Source: Phanerochaete sordida (taxonomy: Eukaryota; Basidiomycota; Agaricomycetes; Polyporales; Phanerochaetaceae). Taken from it: DNA of 61,535 nt. The position numbers and the translations under genes were made by a program. The stretch is from NCBI GenBank assembly GCA_019973155.2, contig BPQB01000123.1:1-61535 (forward strand). The letters run 5' to 3'. Shown here piece after piece: positions 13,501-25,509 of the stretch (position 1 is its first letter; every line of letters starts with the position of its first letter). The notes beneath the pieces were generated by a model, which saw only the letters and a program-made list of their open reading frames with translations, ran no database searches and was not told the origin of the DNA.

Positions 13501-16489
13501 TGACGCGGCCCCTTTTTTTCTGCTTCGCTGTTACGAGGAGAAGATAGGAGACGGGCGTCGCGCCGGGCGTCGTCATGGCTGCCGTGGCAGCGTGCGCGAA
13601 CGCAAACTGTCGATGAGCAGTCCGGGGCATCAGCTGGCGTCGCGAAGGGACGCGAGTGCTTCTGTGGCATGTCAAATGGGCTGTCTGCGGCCGGGGTCGC
13701 AGAGCGGGGCAGCGCCCACCGCAGGAAACCAGGTGAGTCCACGGAGGACTCGGGTCTTTGACACTCTAGAGCGACACCGCTGACGGCTGATGTCAGTGAT
13801 GATGGCTCGCGCGACGTCTTCGCCCGGACGGCGGACACAACGGCGGACACACTGCCCAGAACGACCTAATGCACGAGCACCAGCGCTGACGCCCGCGGTG
13901 GACGCCACGAAGCCGCGCCACCAGAGCTTTCCGACAGTTGATCGGGGCCTACGATGATGGCCCCGTTGTTCCCAAACCTTTCCTAACCGCCCCCGGAAGC
14001 CACCCGTGGGCGCTCGCGCCGCCGAGGCCTGCCGTCCCGCGCAGCGCGGAGGCCGCTGTCCCATCGATGCCCGCCCTACGGGAGATTTCCGCGCCCTGCG
14101 ACAGCCCCGGAGATGAGCTTGAGCTTGTGCCCGCCGCCCGCGCGCAGCTTCGGCTTTGCCGCAACCATCGGGCCCATCGCGCGCGCGTAGTGCGCAGCGT
14201 GCCGCGGAGGCTGTGCGCGGGGCCCCGCGAGCCGGTGCAGCCAGCAGCAACAAGCTCAGTTCCTCGTTCATCAGCGGGGCGCTGCGCTAACACGATTTCC
14301 AGATATCAATGCCACTTGCGACACGCAGCAGCTGTGGCCGGGATGTCTGCTGGTCGGCGGCGCCTGTGCAACCAGGATGGACCTGCACAGTGCGCGGGCA
14401 CTCTGCGGGTCCACGCTTGTTCCACTGTGCTTCCAGAGGCCAGACAATTTTCCGTGCACTGGCGAGCATGAGTTTTCTGGCGGTTGGCCCGACGGCCGAC
14501 ATTTCACGCAAGAATTCGAAATGTCCTCCGACTCTTAGTCACGGAGGAGAGTCCGGACCACGCGTGTAACCGCACACTCGCCCTCTGCCCAATCGCCAGC
14601 CGACGCTTTTCCCTCGCTGTATCAACGGCACCACGGGACTCCGGTCCCGCTGTCCATGGTCCTTGTTCGACATCAGAGTCCGTCAGCGTTAGGCGTTGCC
14701 CGGAATCGCAGGGCAATCCCCGGGGCGCACGCATCGCCCGATATCCTACCGCTTCGCCCCGATCCGTGCCTCGAATATCTACCAGCAGCAACGCGCTGCG
14801 GGTTATCACATGTTCGTATGGTGCGGTCCGCCCTTGTATTCGTCGTCCTCTGACTCACCGCTTCCTCGACACAGGCAACCCGACATGGTGACGAGGTCGG
14901 AACTCGCCGGCGGACGGACGGCACGCGGCGCATACGCAAGCTGCTCCAGCTCCTAGGCACAACGGAACACGCATCACCTCGTACCTTCGCGTTGCCACTG
15001 GACGGCGCCCCCGCGCGGACATGAGCCAATTTCCCCACAATTTCATCCCTCTGCGCGGCTCATCTGCCCCGGCGGGGTCTCCACGCGCCGCTCGTGCCAG
15101 TGGCGCAGCGCACGGGAGGGCACATGCCCGCACGCGTGGTGCTGCGCTGTGCGCGGCCTGCTGGGATCGCATCGGACGCAGCGCCGCGCCGCGCTGTGCG
15201 GTGTGCACCCGACCCCGAGCCTCCCGAGGTCCAGGGATCTCCTCCCCGCGCCCGGCACCTGCCGCCTGCGCTCCGCGCCGCGCGTCCCGGGCGGAAAGCC
15301 AGAATAGCGCCACCCGCGGCACGATGGAATCAGACATCGCTGCGCGCACGGGTGTTCAACAAGGCGCGTCGCCACGTCCATCACAGGTCCGCGTGTGCTG
15401 ACGCGTTTCGCGACAGGTGGGCCGTCGCCGCCGGGTGATGGCTCCAGTGATGTGACGGCATGCGCGGGAATGCGCGAGATGCGCGAGCGGAAGATGGGGT
15501 GTACCTTTGAGGCGTCGGTCTCCACGTCTCCCGTCAGTGCTGGTTTGACTACCGATGGCGACAGGCCCTCGGAGCTCTCGAGATTGAGACGTCGGATTGG
15601 CGTCGAGTGAGTCAAACCTGACAATGACATAGGACTCACGCTGAACCTTACTATGACTCAGCTTAGCACTTCGCAAAGCGCGGAATAACGTGACGGCAGC
15701 TGTTGACGGCGCGCGTCGGTGCGTCCGAAAGCCTCAGTCTGAACGGTCGCGGAAGTTCTCCTTGCTCCGATTCGCCGGAGCAGCGTGCGGGTGGGTGATT
15801 GGGTGCGCAGTGGGCAATTCCCATGAAGCTGACACCGGCATTGGTAGGAGTTGTCGGCCCATGAGCAGAAACTCCTGATTCGGTGTCAGACTTCGACCAG
15901 CTTTACGACAATGCACATGGTCTCCCAACACTCTGCAGCAGTTACTCCGAATTTTTATGACAGGCGCATCACGTACACGTCTATCCTCTCGCGACAGCCC
16001 CGTCTCATCCCGAGGATCACCAGTGAAAAACGAAATAACAGCGGCTGCGTAGGAACCATCGCTGACCGCGGCGCGATGGCTGATTCCGAAGGGCACCCGC
16101 CCCCGCGTTCCCAGGCACGAGCTCCATTGATTCAACTTTATTACCCCGCGAGGCACCCATCTCCGGTCTTCTCAGGTTCGCTGGTTACCCCGCATCCCGA
16201 CGAGACAAGCAGTCTCCTGACGATGTGAGCGCGCCCCCGTGTTGGACCAATCTTCGCAGCTGACCATGACGCTGATTTGCGCAGTGCGAGCCTCTTGCCT
16301 GCCCCGGACTAGCGCTGCCATTGGTCGCACGCTTTGATAGGTCGCATGTGGGCCCGCCCCATGCGGCAGGCCGAGACTGCTGGGGGCTGTCGCGGACACA
16401 TGCTGGGTCGTCAGACCGAGGGAGGGGTGATAAGGCAGGAAATGACCCGGATGGTCTCCACAGTGCCCGCAAGACGGATTTCATTTGGC
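7501..16489. other. GC-rich gene desert with repeated CCAAT and CRE-like words
   Basis: About 9 kb with no supportable gene. Overlapping Arg/Ala/Pro-rich open frames on both strands are compositional. Visible structure includes many GATTGG/CCAATC words (near 7810, 8586, 9052, 9616, 10498, 10651, 12885, 14591, 15595 and 15797). There are three perfect TGACGTCA palindromes (10696, 11239 and 11507) and a small tandem array at 11207-11236. A 19-bp word centred on CCATCGATGG occurs at 8239-8257 and again at 11445-11463. From about 14 kb onward the composition is closer to that of the genic parts. The GC richness argues against RIP-type C-to-T decay. Confidence 0.55.
11207..11236 (+). repeat. Three tandem copies of a 10-bp unit
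   Basis: The unit ACCCTGGYGC is repeated three times without gaps, and a related ACCCTGGCGG occurs about 45 bp upstream. A TGACGTCA palindrome starts 3 bp after the array. No function is known to me. Confidence 0.75.
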
Positions 16490-16633
16490 CTACAGTGCCT
16501 TGCATATGAACCCGCAATCACGCGATTTTTTTGTTGCCTGTCACTTTTAACTTTCGCCTTCCAAGGCAGGTCCAAAGGTCACATCAGTCACCAGAGTCGC
16601 GAGGAGCCGCGCATCGTCCAGCCAGCGTGACAG
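16490..16633 (+). repeat. Left inverted-repeat arm
   Basis: The arm begins CTACAGTGCC and ends CGTGACAG, and is the reverse complement of 17271-17415 apart from a small change in the homopolymer after CGCGAT. Confidence 0.85.
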
Positions 16634-17270
16634 TCGTGCATCCTCCCTCCTCCTGGTTCTTCGTTGCTACTTTGTACTGCTATCGCGTCGCCTGATATCT
16701 TGCATATACAGACTCGATTTATGCGGACACATACCCGGTGGCGTGAGCTAGGCATGGCGCCGTGGTACGAGGACGGGCGCATCACTTGAGTGGCGGCGCA
16801 AAGACGCGTCGACGGATGACGCTGTCCTCGTCGCGCGTTGTCCACCGGCACGTCTGCTGCGACGCGTGACCCTCACGGGCTCCAAAGCGAGGGAGGTTTT
16901 TTCGGCGTCGAATCTCGCCTGGCACAGCGCGGACACGGTCTTCGACGCACTGGAGTCCGCGGCACACCAATCTCGAACTGCGCTGCGCTGCGGCCCCTTG
17001 TCGCAACACCGGGGAATGTCTCAGAGATTAGCATGCACAGTGAGCTGCTCCATGATGTCACGCCTGACCCCTGTAGCATGTGTCGTAGGCTGAATTCCCG
17101 CGCAGCCCCTGGGTATGGCGTACATGCGGCAGTCATCTACGCCTACATGCAGTTCATTACTATGCTAGAACGGACGCTATCTCGTGCCTTTGTCACTCGC
17201 TTTGCAAACAATTCTCTTCGCTTTGTGCTGTGATAACTGGAACAGTATGTTACACCTCACCTCTGCGCGC

Positions 17271-17415
17271 CTGTCACGCTGGCTGGACGATGCGCGGCTC
17301 CTCGCGACTCTGGTGACTGATGTGACCTTTGGACCTGCCTTGGAAGGCGAAAGTTAAAAGTGACAGGCAACAAAAAAGATCGCGTGATTGCGGGTTCATA
17401 TGCAAGGCACTGTAG
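17271..17415 (-). repeat. Right inverted-repeat arm
   Basis: On the plus strand this arm begins CTGTCACGCT and ends GGCACTGTAG. It mirrors the left arm over about 144 positions, which is far too long to be chance. Confidence 0.85.
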
Positions 17416-17647
17416 AAGGACCGCCGGATTGACACCATAGCACCCGCACTTCAATGGGTGACCTCGGGATGTGCTTGCAGTGCCTGGGTGCTCATTATGC
17501 TGCTTAAGGCCTTGAAGTCGTCTGTGATCCGCGAAGCGTCTGGCATTTTGGCGGGCCGCGGATACTTGGCGTCCTCGGACACGTGGTGTAGGCGGTGACA
17601 ATGCGCGCCTGGCGTACAGCCCCACCTTTTTTCTCTACGACGGTCTA

Positions 17648-20183
17648 ATGGGCATCCTAGATCGCAGCAAAGAGGTAAGCTACTTCTCTTCAGCTTTCGT
17701 AGGTAACAAATGTTGACTTGTCTCAGCGTCCACCAGCGAAGCAAGACTTGTTCGGCTGGGCAGCTATCGAGGATTATATCTCGAAAGCAGACGGGAGCAA
17801 AGTGAAGGACTATGCAGATGACATCGACACCCTACTCGTATTTGTAGGTCTATATTTATTTCTTCGAAGCTCGTGGGGCTAACATCATGGACGGACAGGC
17901 TGGCCTATTCTCCGCTGTTGTTACCGCCTTCGTCGTAGAGTCCTACACAATGTTGCAAGAAGACTCGAGCCAAACCACGAACCAGCTTCTGGGCACCATC
18001 TCTAGTCAGCTTGCAAATGGGACTGCGACCGTGTCCGCGATCGGCGGGGCATCATCTCCTGCGGCGTTCGTCCCGTCGACGGCGGCGCGTTGGATCAACT
18101 GTCTTTTCTTTCTGAGCCTCGTCTTCAGCCTCGTCGCCGCTCTCTTCGGCATCCTCGCCAAACAGTGGCTCCGCGAGTACATGCAGTGGAACTCAACCTT
18201 GGGTGTTCCTCGGGAGAACGTTCTCATTCGACAACTTCGCTACGAGGCGTTCGAAGATTGGCACATCTCCGCCACCATCTCGTCCATACCCGCTCTGCTA
18301 GAGCTCGCCATGATCATGTTCCTGGTGGGGCTCGTCATTCTGCTGTGGACACTGGACACTGTCGTGGCCATCGTTATCACGGTCGTCACTGCTGTTTTCC
18401 TAGGCATTGTGTCGGCGTTCACAGTCCTCCCCGTCATATTCAGGCACTGCCCATACAAGTCGCCGACGGCGTGGGCCTGTTATATGCTTTGCAACCTCCT
18501 CGTCGACACCGTGGTCTTCTGCATACGCGTCATCCTGGATTATGCCCAGAACCTCCGACACGGCTGGTGGCAATTCTCAGTTGTGAGCGTGCAATGGACG
18601 CGGAGACCTAAAGATTGGCGTGAGCGCGAAGAACTCATGGATCGTTACAGCCGACCGGCAGCATGGCGCTTCAACGTCCCTGATGAGCTCTACCAAGGTA
18701 TTGAAAATGCGCTTACCGTAGAGAAGGCTGGCCTCAACGAGGACGGGTCGCTCGCCTCGGCGCCGAACCCCAGCTTCACCCCGGTGTCCACCCCTAAGGC
18801 CGCTCTCAAGGACGTCTTTGAAGTCGCCCTCCTCTTCCGAGCGCTCTCCTGGGTCTACATGGCGACGCAGGACCACCAAGTCCGGGAACACGTCATGCTC
18901 AGCATGGAGTCCATTCACTCGCCGCAGCCCGAGAACCTCGACACTCGTGGGATCCCTATCGTCTCCGATTGGTGCATCCTATGGGCATTACAGACGAACA
19001 ATCTGCATAAACCACAGCTGGCAATTGGAGACGCAGAGTCCGGGGTCGCCGCCATCCAGCGCAAAATCCGCGAGATGTGGCATTCCGAGATAGCAACTGT
19101 CGGTGGAAAAGAGCAGGTCGTATCGAGAACGCGTCAGCGCATACAATACGGTGCTGTCAACCTGGGAGTCCCGCCGGAACATATCCCCCTTCTGGTCGAC
19201 CTCGTCTCCGCTGACATGAAGGCGGCGGTTGTAAGCCTCTGGGCTCCTCCAGCCGCTCGCATCCGCGGTCCGACGGTGTCTGTCGCCCATGGCGGGATGA
19301 TTCTGGGGCTTCTCTGCGTCATGGGCTGCCTGTGTACCAGTCGCCCTCTACTCCTTCAAGACTTCCATCTGCACGGCATCCGCGCATTGGTCTGTGACAA
19401 GACCTTGAAACGTCTCATCGACACAGCTGTTCCTGGCCTTCGTTCTTCAGCCATCCTGCTGGCATGTCGCATTGCCTTGGTCAAGTCTGACGACGGTCAT
19501 CTCGACGGTGCGCTCTCCGTATTCGTTCAATGCGGTAGCTTACATACTTTGCCATAGTTATCCCCCGGAGCGAACCAATGAACGCTCTCGACTACGGGAT
19601 GCTCATCTGCGACAACTACTCCCGCGAGATGACCAAGTACGACCCAGAGGATCTCCACATCTTCGTGCTGCTCTGCAACGAATGGCTGCTCCTCGTCGAC
19701 CACCGCATGGACTCGAAAAAGACGCTACGCCTAGTGAAGGCGATCGTCAGCAAGATGGCCGACGTCGCACAGTACACGCTTGACGCGCGCATCCCGAACT
19801 GTGGCTGCTACTTCCACCTGCCATGGGTTACGCAGTCGTGGAACGTGCGCGCAGGCCACTTCCACGGGACCAACATCGAGGCAGATACGCACGCGGCGTA
19901 CCTACGCCTCTTCCATGTTCTTGAGCGGTTTCAGGCAGAAGGGCTCATCACGGGCCCAGGCCAGGAGTCGCTACCCCGGCTAATGGCGCTGGTGCACAGC
20001 GGAAACCCTGCGGCATGCGCGGATGCAGACTGCCAATATCGAGCTGGGGCTTCTGCAAACATAGATGAATACGATACCGGCGAGACAGGGCAAGTGGAAC
20101 ACTCAACGCTGGTGTCTCCCGCCGCACTTGCGCTTCACCGCGCAGCGTTCCAGTCACCATCCGATAATCCATATGTACCGTAG
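17648..20183 (+). CDS. DUF6535 family multi-pass membrane protein
   Basis: Deduced exons are 17648-17674, 17727-17843, 17899-19507 and 19558-20183, giving 792 aa with phases agreeing at each junction. The conserved DUF6535 block runs from about FGWAAIEDY, through LLVFAGLFSAVVTAFVVE (split by intron 2), to the segment containing AKQWLREYM. Hydrophobic segments follow around LFFLSLVFSLVAALFGILA, MIMFLVGLVILLW and VAIVITVVTAVFLGIVSAF, so several membrane spans are expected. The long C-terminal half is soluble-looking and unassigned. The family is expanded in Agaricomycetes and its biochemical role is unknown. The third intron is 50 bp (GTGCGC donor) and was chosen because it is the acceptable-length donor that keeps frame into the last exon. 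The stop lies 85 bp from the convergent carboxypeptidase stop. Membrane-domain identification is firm; the last junction is less so. Confidence 0.8.
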
Positions 20184-20268
20184 TCAAATTTATGCATAAT
20201 CCAGAACAACGAAATCTCCTGCAATGCCCAAGCAATGCCTAATTTCCTTCACTATACGAGAGAACACC

Positions 20269-22443
20269 TTAGAGAGCTTCGCCCGACAGCCATCTCTGCA
20301 CCAATTCCAACGCGACCTTGGGCTGGTCCATGGGCACCTAAAGCACGACCGTTTAGCACTGCTGCTGTACAACCTTTGTCGACGTACCATGTGTCCAGCA
20401 CCATCGACTGTGGCGAATGTGAAGCCCTGCGTAGCACGAGTGATGCCCGCGACTTTGCCATCGACCTTCCACTCCCGTAGAGGCTCCCCAGCAAACGCTG
20501 TTTGGCCCGTCCACTCAAGATCTCGGGACATCTGCTCGTTTCCCACCTGAACGTTGGTCCCCCGTCATCAGAACGGAACGAGAGGCAGCATCAGAACGAA
20601 AGGCGCACCCAGTTGCATATCCAGTCGTTCGCGCCGACGTAGAGGAGCACCCGCACACCGCGCTCGAGCAGCGCACTCACGTAGTACGACGTCGGGAAGA
20701 CCTCGTCTAGCGAAGCGTCGAACGCTTGCCCGATTTCGATGCTGCGCCAGCTGAAGTTTCCGAAGGAGGGATCGACCCCTAGGATTTTACGCACTTCGGG
20801 CTTGTCCAGGTAGTGCGAGACGAAGCTGTTTGGTTGGGTGAGAAGCTTTCAGGAGTCAACATGTGGCCGATTTACTTCATGTTTTCATAGCAGGCTTCGC
20901 TACCGTCGCTGTTCCGCTCAATTAGTACCTTCACGGGAACAGAAATCACAGGTTGGGACTGACCAACGCTTCGACTTGTCATACGGGTTAATTCCTACAC
21001 CATCGGCGATTGATGGACGGAGTTGCTTGATTAGCGTGAAAACATTTGGGACGACAGGTGACTCACCAGAAGATAGGAAGGGTTCCATGACTGAAGTCGT
21101 GCAGAAGCGCAGAGCCGTCTGGCAATTGATGTAATCCGTTCTATCTAAGCACTCGGCTTGGAACCATTTCTGGCATCGAGGAAGCTGGACACCAGATGTC
21201 AACAACGTCCGGTGAGGTAGCCTCGGTCACCCACAACTCTCTTCATTGTGACACACGTTCTATCAGGAAGCTGCAAGTCAAGCATGGTGTTCGTGCACGA
21301 AACGCGAAAGTACTTGCCCAATATCCAGAGAGGGAGGTCCCGAAATATTCTTGCATGCCACGTCGTAGTATGCCGGCCACATAGTTATATCATCCGTGCA
21401 TCCGTTTCCTATGATGGACACAATCAGGTATATTGCTCCCTGGGAAGCGGCTAATATGCTGCCCACCGATCATGACCGAGCTCAAATTGACTGGGGTCAT
21501 TCCAAGAGCCTCCAGCCTGGTATTCTGATCGTAAATCCGCGCTGCAAAGACAGGAAGATACCGTCCCTACAGGAATATGAGCCAACCATTCACGAAGAAT
21601 TTAGGAATTTTACTTACGCCGTATGATTCGCCAGCTAGATGAAAGCCTTGCTGCTTGAATTGCTTAAAATGGGCGAAGAATATTGCCACGAAAGCCGCAA
21701 TGTCCTCCGCAGCCTCTTCGGTATTGCTCTGCGCTCCGTAAAGTCCTGTGAATTTCCGGTATCTCGAGTAGACATAAGCGGCACAACGCTCACCACCGCT
21801 TCCCCATGGTCGGCATAAGAGAAACCAACGCCTACCGGTTGGTCGATGAAGAAGATATTGGCATATTCGTTCCACGAGTAGGGATTGTAAGTTGTGTTGT
21901 CGGGCGTCTTCAAGATGCAAGGGCCCAGCTCCGTGAATAGCCCGAGGGAAGATGAACCTCCTGGACCACCGTTCGTCCAGAATATGACGTCGTCATGAGA
22001 CGGGTCGCGCCTACTTTCAAAAAAGTAGAAGAAGAGGTGGCGCGCTTCCACGTCGATATAACCTGTGTATGCGCTGCGATGACTCATTAACATCGCACTG
22101 ACAGTAGTATTTGAAGCGACCAACTTCACAGTGCCATCGCAGAAATGCGATTTCTTTATGCGCACGCTATGGCGCGGAAACGCCTGGTGGGAAAGCACTT
22201 TGAACGTTTGGCTGGAGAGCTCTTCCGCAACATCAAGGGTACCAGCGTATGTCAAGGGATGCTGCTCACGCAGGCAAATGAAAATGACAGGCATAGTTTA
22301 GCGTCTAGACGGGTTCAGGTGATGGAGTCTGCGCGACTGCTCACCTGACCGCTGTAATCCGAAGCTGCGGCGGTGCCAAACCTGCCAGCAAGCAATGTGC
22401 ACAGCGCCCATAGAAGCGAGATGTGCGCTGGTTGTAACAACAT
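20269..22443 (-). CDS. Serine carboxypeptidase, S10 family (carboxypeptidase Y-like)
   Basis: This is probably a secreted or vacuolar exopeptidase removing C-terminal residues. The first exons on the minus strand are 22443-22345, 22261-22125, 22073-21794, 21728-21618 and 21566-21467, followed by several more short exons; all checked phases agree. Residues 1 to about 28 look like a signal peptide (LLWALCTLLAG core). The catalytic triad is visible: Ser in GESYGG (split by an intron), Asp in VGANDWICNW and His in DGAGHM followed by VPMDQP. The oxyanion region reads NGGPGGSS, whereas carboxypeptidase Y-type enzymes usually have NGGPGCSS, so the usual Cys is Gly. Other hallmarks are DQPVGVGFSYA, ELGPC, LPRCQKW and ending RWLSGEAL. 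No frame break was found, so it appears intact. It is convergent with the DUF6535 gene. It is of a different S10 subtype from the tandem pair downstream. Confidence 0.85.
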
Positions 22444-23945
22444 CGTCGCTGCAACGCGGCGTAGAATGAGGTTGGAAAGCTGCGAGCGTGGCGGCCACGG
22501 TGCGTATTTGGCGCCTGGGAGTCACCTGACTTCTGGTTTAGCGCAACGCCATCGTCGATGAGGATGGCGGCATATCGCGACCCTCGACCCAAGCAAGGGG
22601 AGGTTTCGGTACGTTATACTGTCCCATGTTCTACGCTCGCTCCAACTGCTATTCGGTATAGTCAGTCTATGAGTGTATTTATACTTACAGGCTGGCAATG
22701 GACGCTACGATCCAGATCGTGGCCAGTGCTTTACCACGGTCTGCGCCGTTCTCAGACCGGGATATTTGCATCTTAGCGACGTAGAGTGGTTACTCGACCG
22801 AGACAACAAAGTAAAATGAGCAGGCTAGATATTGCTCGCGTTCTACATACTGCTACACGAGCCTTCATTGGTCCGCTCCTTACCCCGCGCTGTGGGGTCC
22901 TCGGGGTCTACGGTGCCCAGGGTCCCGCTTCAGCGCGCTTAACCCTCGGCTCGCGGGTCGCGGGTCGCGTCACTAACTCTACGCTCTCCGACCTTGACCC
23001 ATCTCGACCACCTAAACAGCCCGTTACGTTGAAGACATGCTGTGTCTGGTCGGCTATAATCCTGCGGTCCAGCTAGAGCTTCAGTATCACCGGTCAGCGG
23101 TGTCTGACGCGTCCCTGCTCAATTCAGGCTGGCAGCGTTGGCTGTGCTCGAAGCGCTTCGAAGTCTCGAAGATGTCTTCTACCTGGACCTACCAGCAGGG
23201 ATATCAAAGTGAGGATTTGTTGCACTTGGCTACTGCCAGCAATCAGCGAGCTACACTCCCATATACGCCAACATCTATCAAGCCTCTCGCGCTGTTACTG
23301 CAGTGGTACTACCGTGCCATCGAGATCCCTGCTCATGCCCATGTCAGGCCGTTCTATACACACTGCCACCCCCTGATGCTCTACCCTGGAGCCATAGGTA
23401 CGCTGGCACCAAGCATCAACATCGATTGGGCCATCCCGAACAGTCAAATCATTGGTGACATTGTCCTCTACGCGGCTTCGTGCCGACGGGGCTGAGCAGT
23501 CGATGCCGAGCGTAGCGCAAGTTGTCCTTGACGTCTGTCGGAGTCAGCTAGGGGCGATTTTCGCTGCGGTCTCCGCTGGAAGCCGGGTTCGGTCTCACGA
23601 GCTCAGGCCCGACCCGTCCTAATCGCTCTAACGCCCGCAGCTCTCGGTCAGCAGCTGCGCACCGACCCGCGCCTGGTGCATTGACCAGGGCGGGGTGCTG
23701 GTTGGTTATCGGTACGTTGCCATAGCCGGCTCGCCGTACATCGCCTCCAGCCGCTGAAGGCGTTCTCAGCGTCCCGCATGCTGACCCGGTGGCTCGGGGA
23801 TGACACCGAGTTGTTGAACGGTACCGCTGGATTTGAGCGGCTACCGGCATAGGCAACAGGGGCGGGCCTACCGCTGAAGCCTGCACGAAGAAAAAACATC
23901 GCTATGTGCATATACGCTCATCTGCTGCATAGGGGTACCTACAAC
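22444..23945. other. Intergenic region of unknown content
   Basis: About 1.5 kb between the divergent carboxypeptidase and reductase genes. A 153-codon open frame at 23037-23495 (+) and GC-rich frames at 23548-23911 (-) match nothing I recognise. The GC-rich block at about 23500-23880 looks compositionally distinct and could be an old repeat, but I see no terminal repeats or retroelement motifs. The proximal ends presumably hold the two promoters. Confidence 0.4.
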
Positions 23946-23946
23946 A

Positions 23947-23954
23947 TATATAAA
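23947..23954 (+). promoter_or_regulatory. TATA box of the epimerase/reductase gene
   Basis: A perfect TATATAAA lies about 96 bp before the ATG at 24050 and is followed by a C/T-rich leader. Spacing and sequence fit a fungal core promoter. Confidence 0.7.
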
Positions 23955-24049
23955 GGTGAGCTATCTGAGCAGAATATTTCCATCGTGCTTCCAACCTTCT
24001 CACCACTCTCACCTCTTTCCAGTTCACTTCATTCCATCGCATCTCCATC

Positions 24050-25268
24050 ATGCCTGCTGTCCTCAACGGAAACGTCCTCGTCTCCGGTTGCAACGGCTTT
24101 GTTGCTGTCTGGGTCGTCAAGCAGTTGCTCGAGGAAGGATACGCCGTGCGCGGCACCGTGCGCAGGGAGTCTGCGATTCCCTACCTCAAGGAGCTCTTCA
24201 AGAGTTATGACGCCCGCTTTGAGGTTGTCATTGTACCCGATATTACCAAGGTGCGCCCCCTCAATTGCCTCCCAGATCTTGCGCTAATAAGGGCCATAGG
24301 ACGGCGCATTCGACGACGCAGTCAAGGGCATCGACGCGATTGTGCACCTTGCGTCGCCCTTCCACATGCGCGCGGAGGACCCGCAGGAGATCATCGGCCC
24401 CGCCGTCGCAGGCACGGCCTCCATCCTGCGCTCCGCGCTCGCGCACGGCAACGACACCGTCCGCCGCTTCGTGATCCTGTCCTCGTGCGCGGCGGTGCTC
24501 ACCGAGAGCCTGGACCTCTCCAAGTCGCGCACGTTCAGCGAGGCGGACTGGAACGAGTTCTCGATCCGCGACTGCGCGGAGAACGGCAGCGCGGCGTACC
24601 AGGTCAACAAGTACCACGCGAGCAAGGCCCTCGCCGAGCGCGCCGCGTGGGAGTTCGCCGCGGAGCACAAGGGCACGGCGCAGTTCGACGTCGTCGCGCT
24701 CAACCCGCCGTACGTGTTCGGCCCCTGGCTGCACGACGTCGCGAAGCCCGAGCAGCTGAACGCGTCGATGCTTGCGTTCTGGGACGCTGTCATCAAGGGA
24801 AACAAGACCATGGAACAGTTTGCCGTCGAGGGGTATGTTCCTTGCGCACGTTCCCTAAATCGAGTGGTATGCTGATGGCAAACATTTTCACAGACAATCC
24901 TGGGTCGACGTCCGTGACATTGCCCACGCCATTGCTCTCACGCTGCAGCGCTCGGAGGCTGGTGGCGAACGCATCATCGTCAGTGCGGGCCCGTGGAACT
25001 GGCAAAACTTCGGTCAGTTCTATGCTTGCTGCGGTCCATGTGCCTCTTATACTGACGCTTGTGTGACCCGTGTCCTCTAGTCACCGCTGCACACAACATC
25101 GATCCCAGCCTGCCCGCGGGCAACACGTCGTACGACCCCAAGACCGCGATATATCAAACGTGCTTCGAGAACGGCAAGAGCACGCGTGTGCTCGGTATCG
25201 AGTACCGCTCTCTGGAGGAGTGCACAGAGAGCATGGTGGCACAGTTCAAGGCGAAGGGCTGGATGTAG
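24050..25268 (+). CDS. NAD(P)-dependent epimerase / dihydroflavonol-4-reductase-like protein
   Basis: Extended SDR-fold oxidoreductase, likely a cytosolic carbonyl or aldehyde reductase; the substrate cannot be told. Exons are 24050-24250, 24300-24832, 24894-25012 and 25081-25268, giving 346 aa, the usual size for the family. The N-terminal Rossmann motif reads VSGCNGFVAVWVV, a variant of GxxGxxA. VHLASPFH follows the first half. The active-site YxxxK is YHASK within NKYHASKALAE, and downstream LNPPYVFGP and SWVDVRDIAHA are typical of the DFR/ketoreductase clade. The start is the first Met before the Rossmann strand, about 96 bp after a TATA box. It is convergent with the GH16 gene, with a TOR-like relic in between. 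Confidence 0.9.
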
Positions 25269-25509
25269 GGCGCGCAACACTGGACGATCTTGTATGAAGT
25301 CCCTCCCTGGACATAGACCACGCCTCGATAGATTGTCTCCTGCAAATGTATTTCTTGGACGTACCCTCATCAAATAGCGCATTTTTCTCGATATGGTTGC
25401 CGCGAGCCAGCCTCGGTCATGGCATGCGAGAACTTCACGCCGCTCAAGGAAGCCATATAGACACGCCGAGACGGGGCTGCTGCGTGCTCGGGAGGTCCTG
25501 TGGGACCAA
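25269..25509. other. 3' flank of the reductase gene
   Basis: No gene is seen. It leads into the TOR-like relic. Confidence 0.4.

Larger units (their letters stand above)
16490..17415. mobile_element. Non-autonomous element with ~144-bp terminal inverted repeats
   Basis: The left arm (16490-16633) and right arm (17271-17415) are nearly identical inverted copies that differ mainly by one or two bases in a T-run. They enclose about 637 bp in which I find no transposase-like frame. Both outer ends read CTACAGTGCC inward. I cannot see a convincing target-site duplication: the flanks read TTGGC on the left and AAGGA on the right. The structure fits a long-TIR MITE or a deleted DNA transposon. A rearranged inverted duplication is the alternative. 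Transcription through it would give a long hairpin RNA. It ends 232 bp upstream of the start codon of the DUF6535 gene. Confidence 0.75.
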
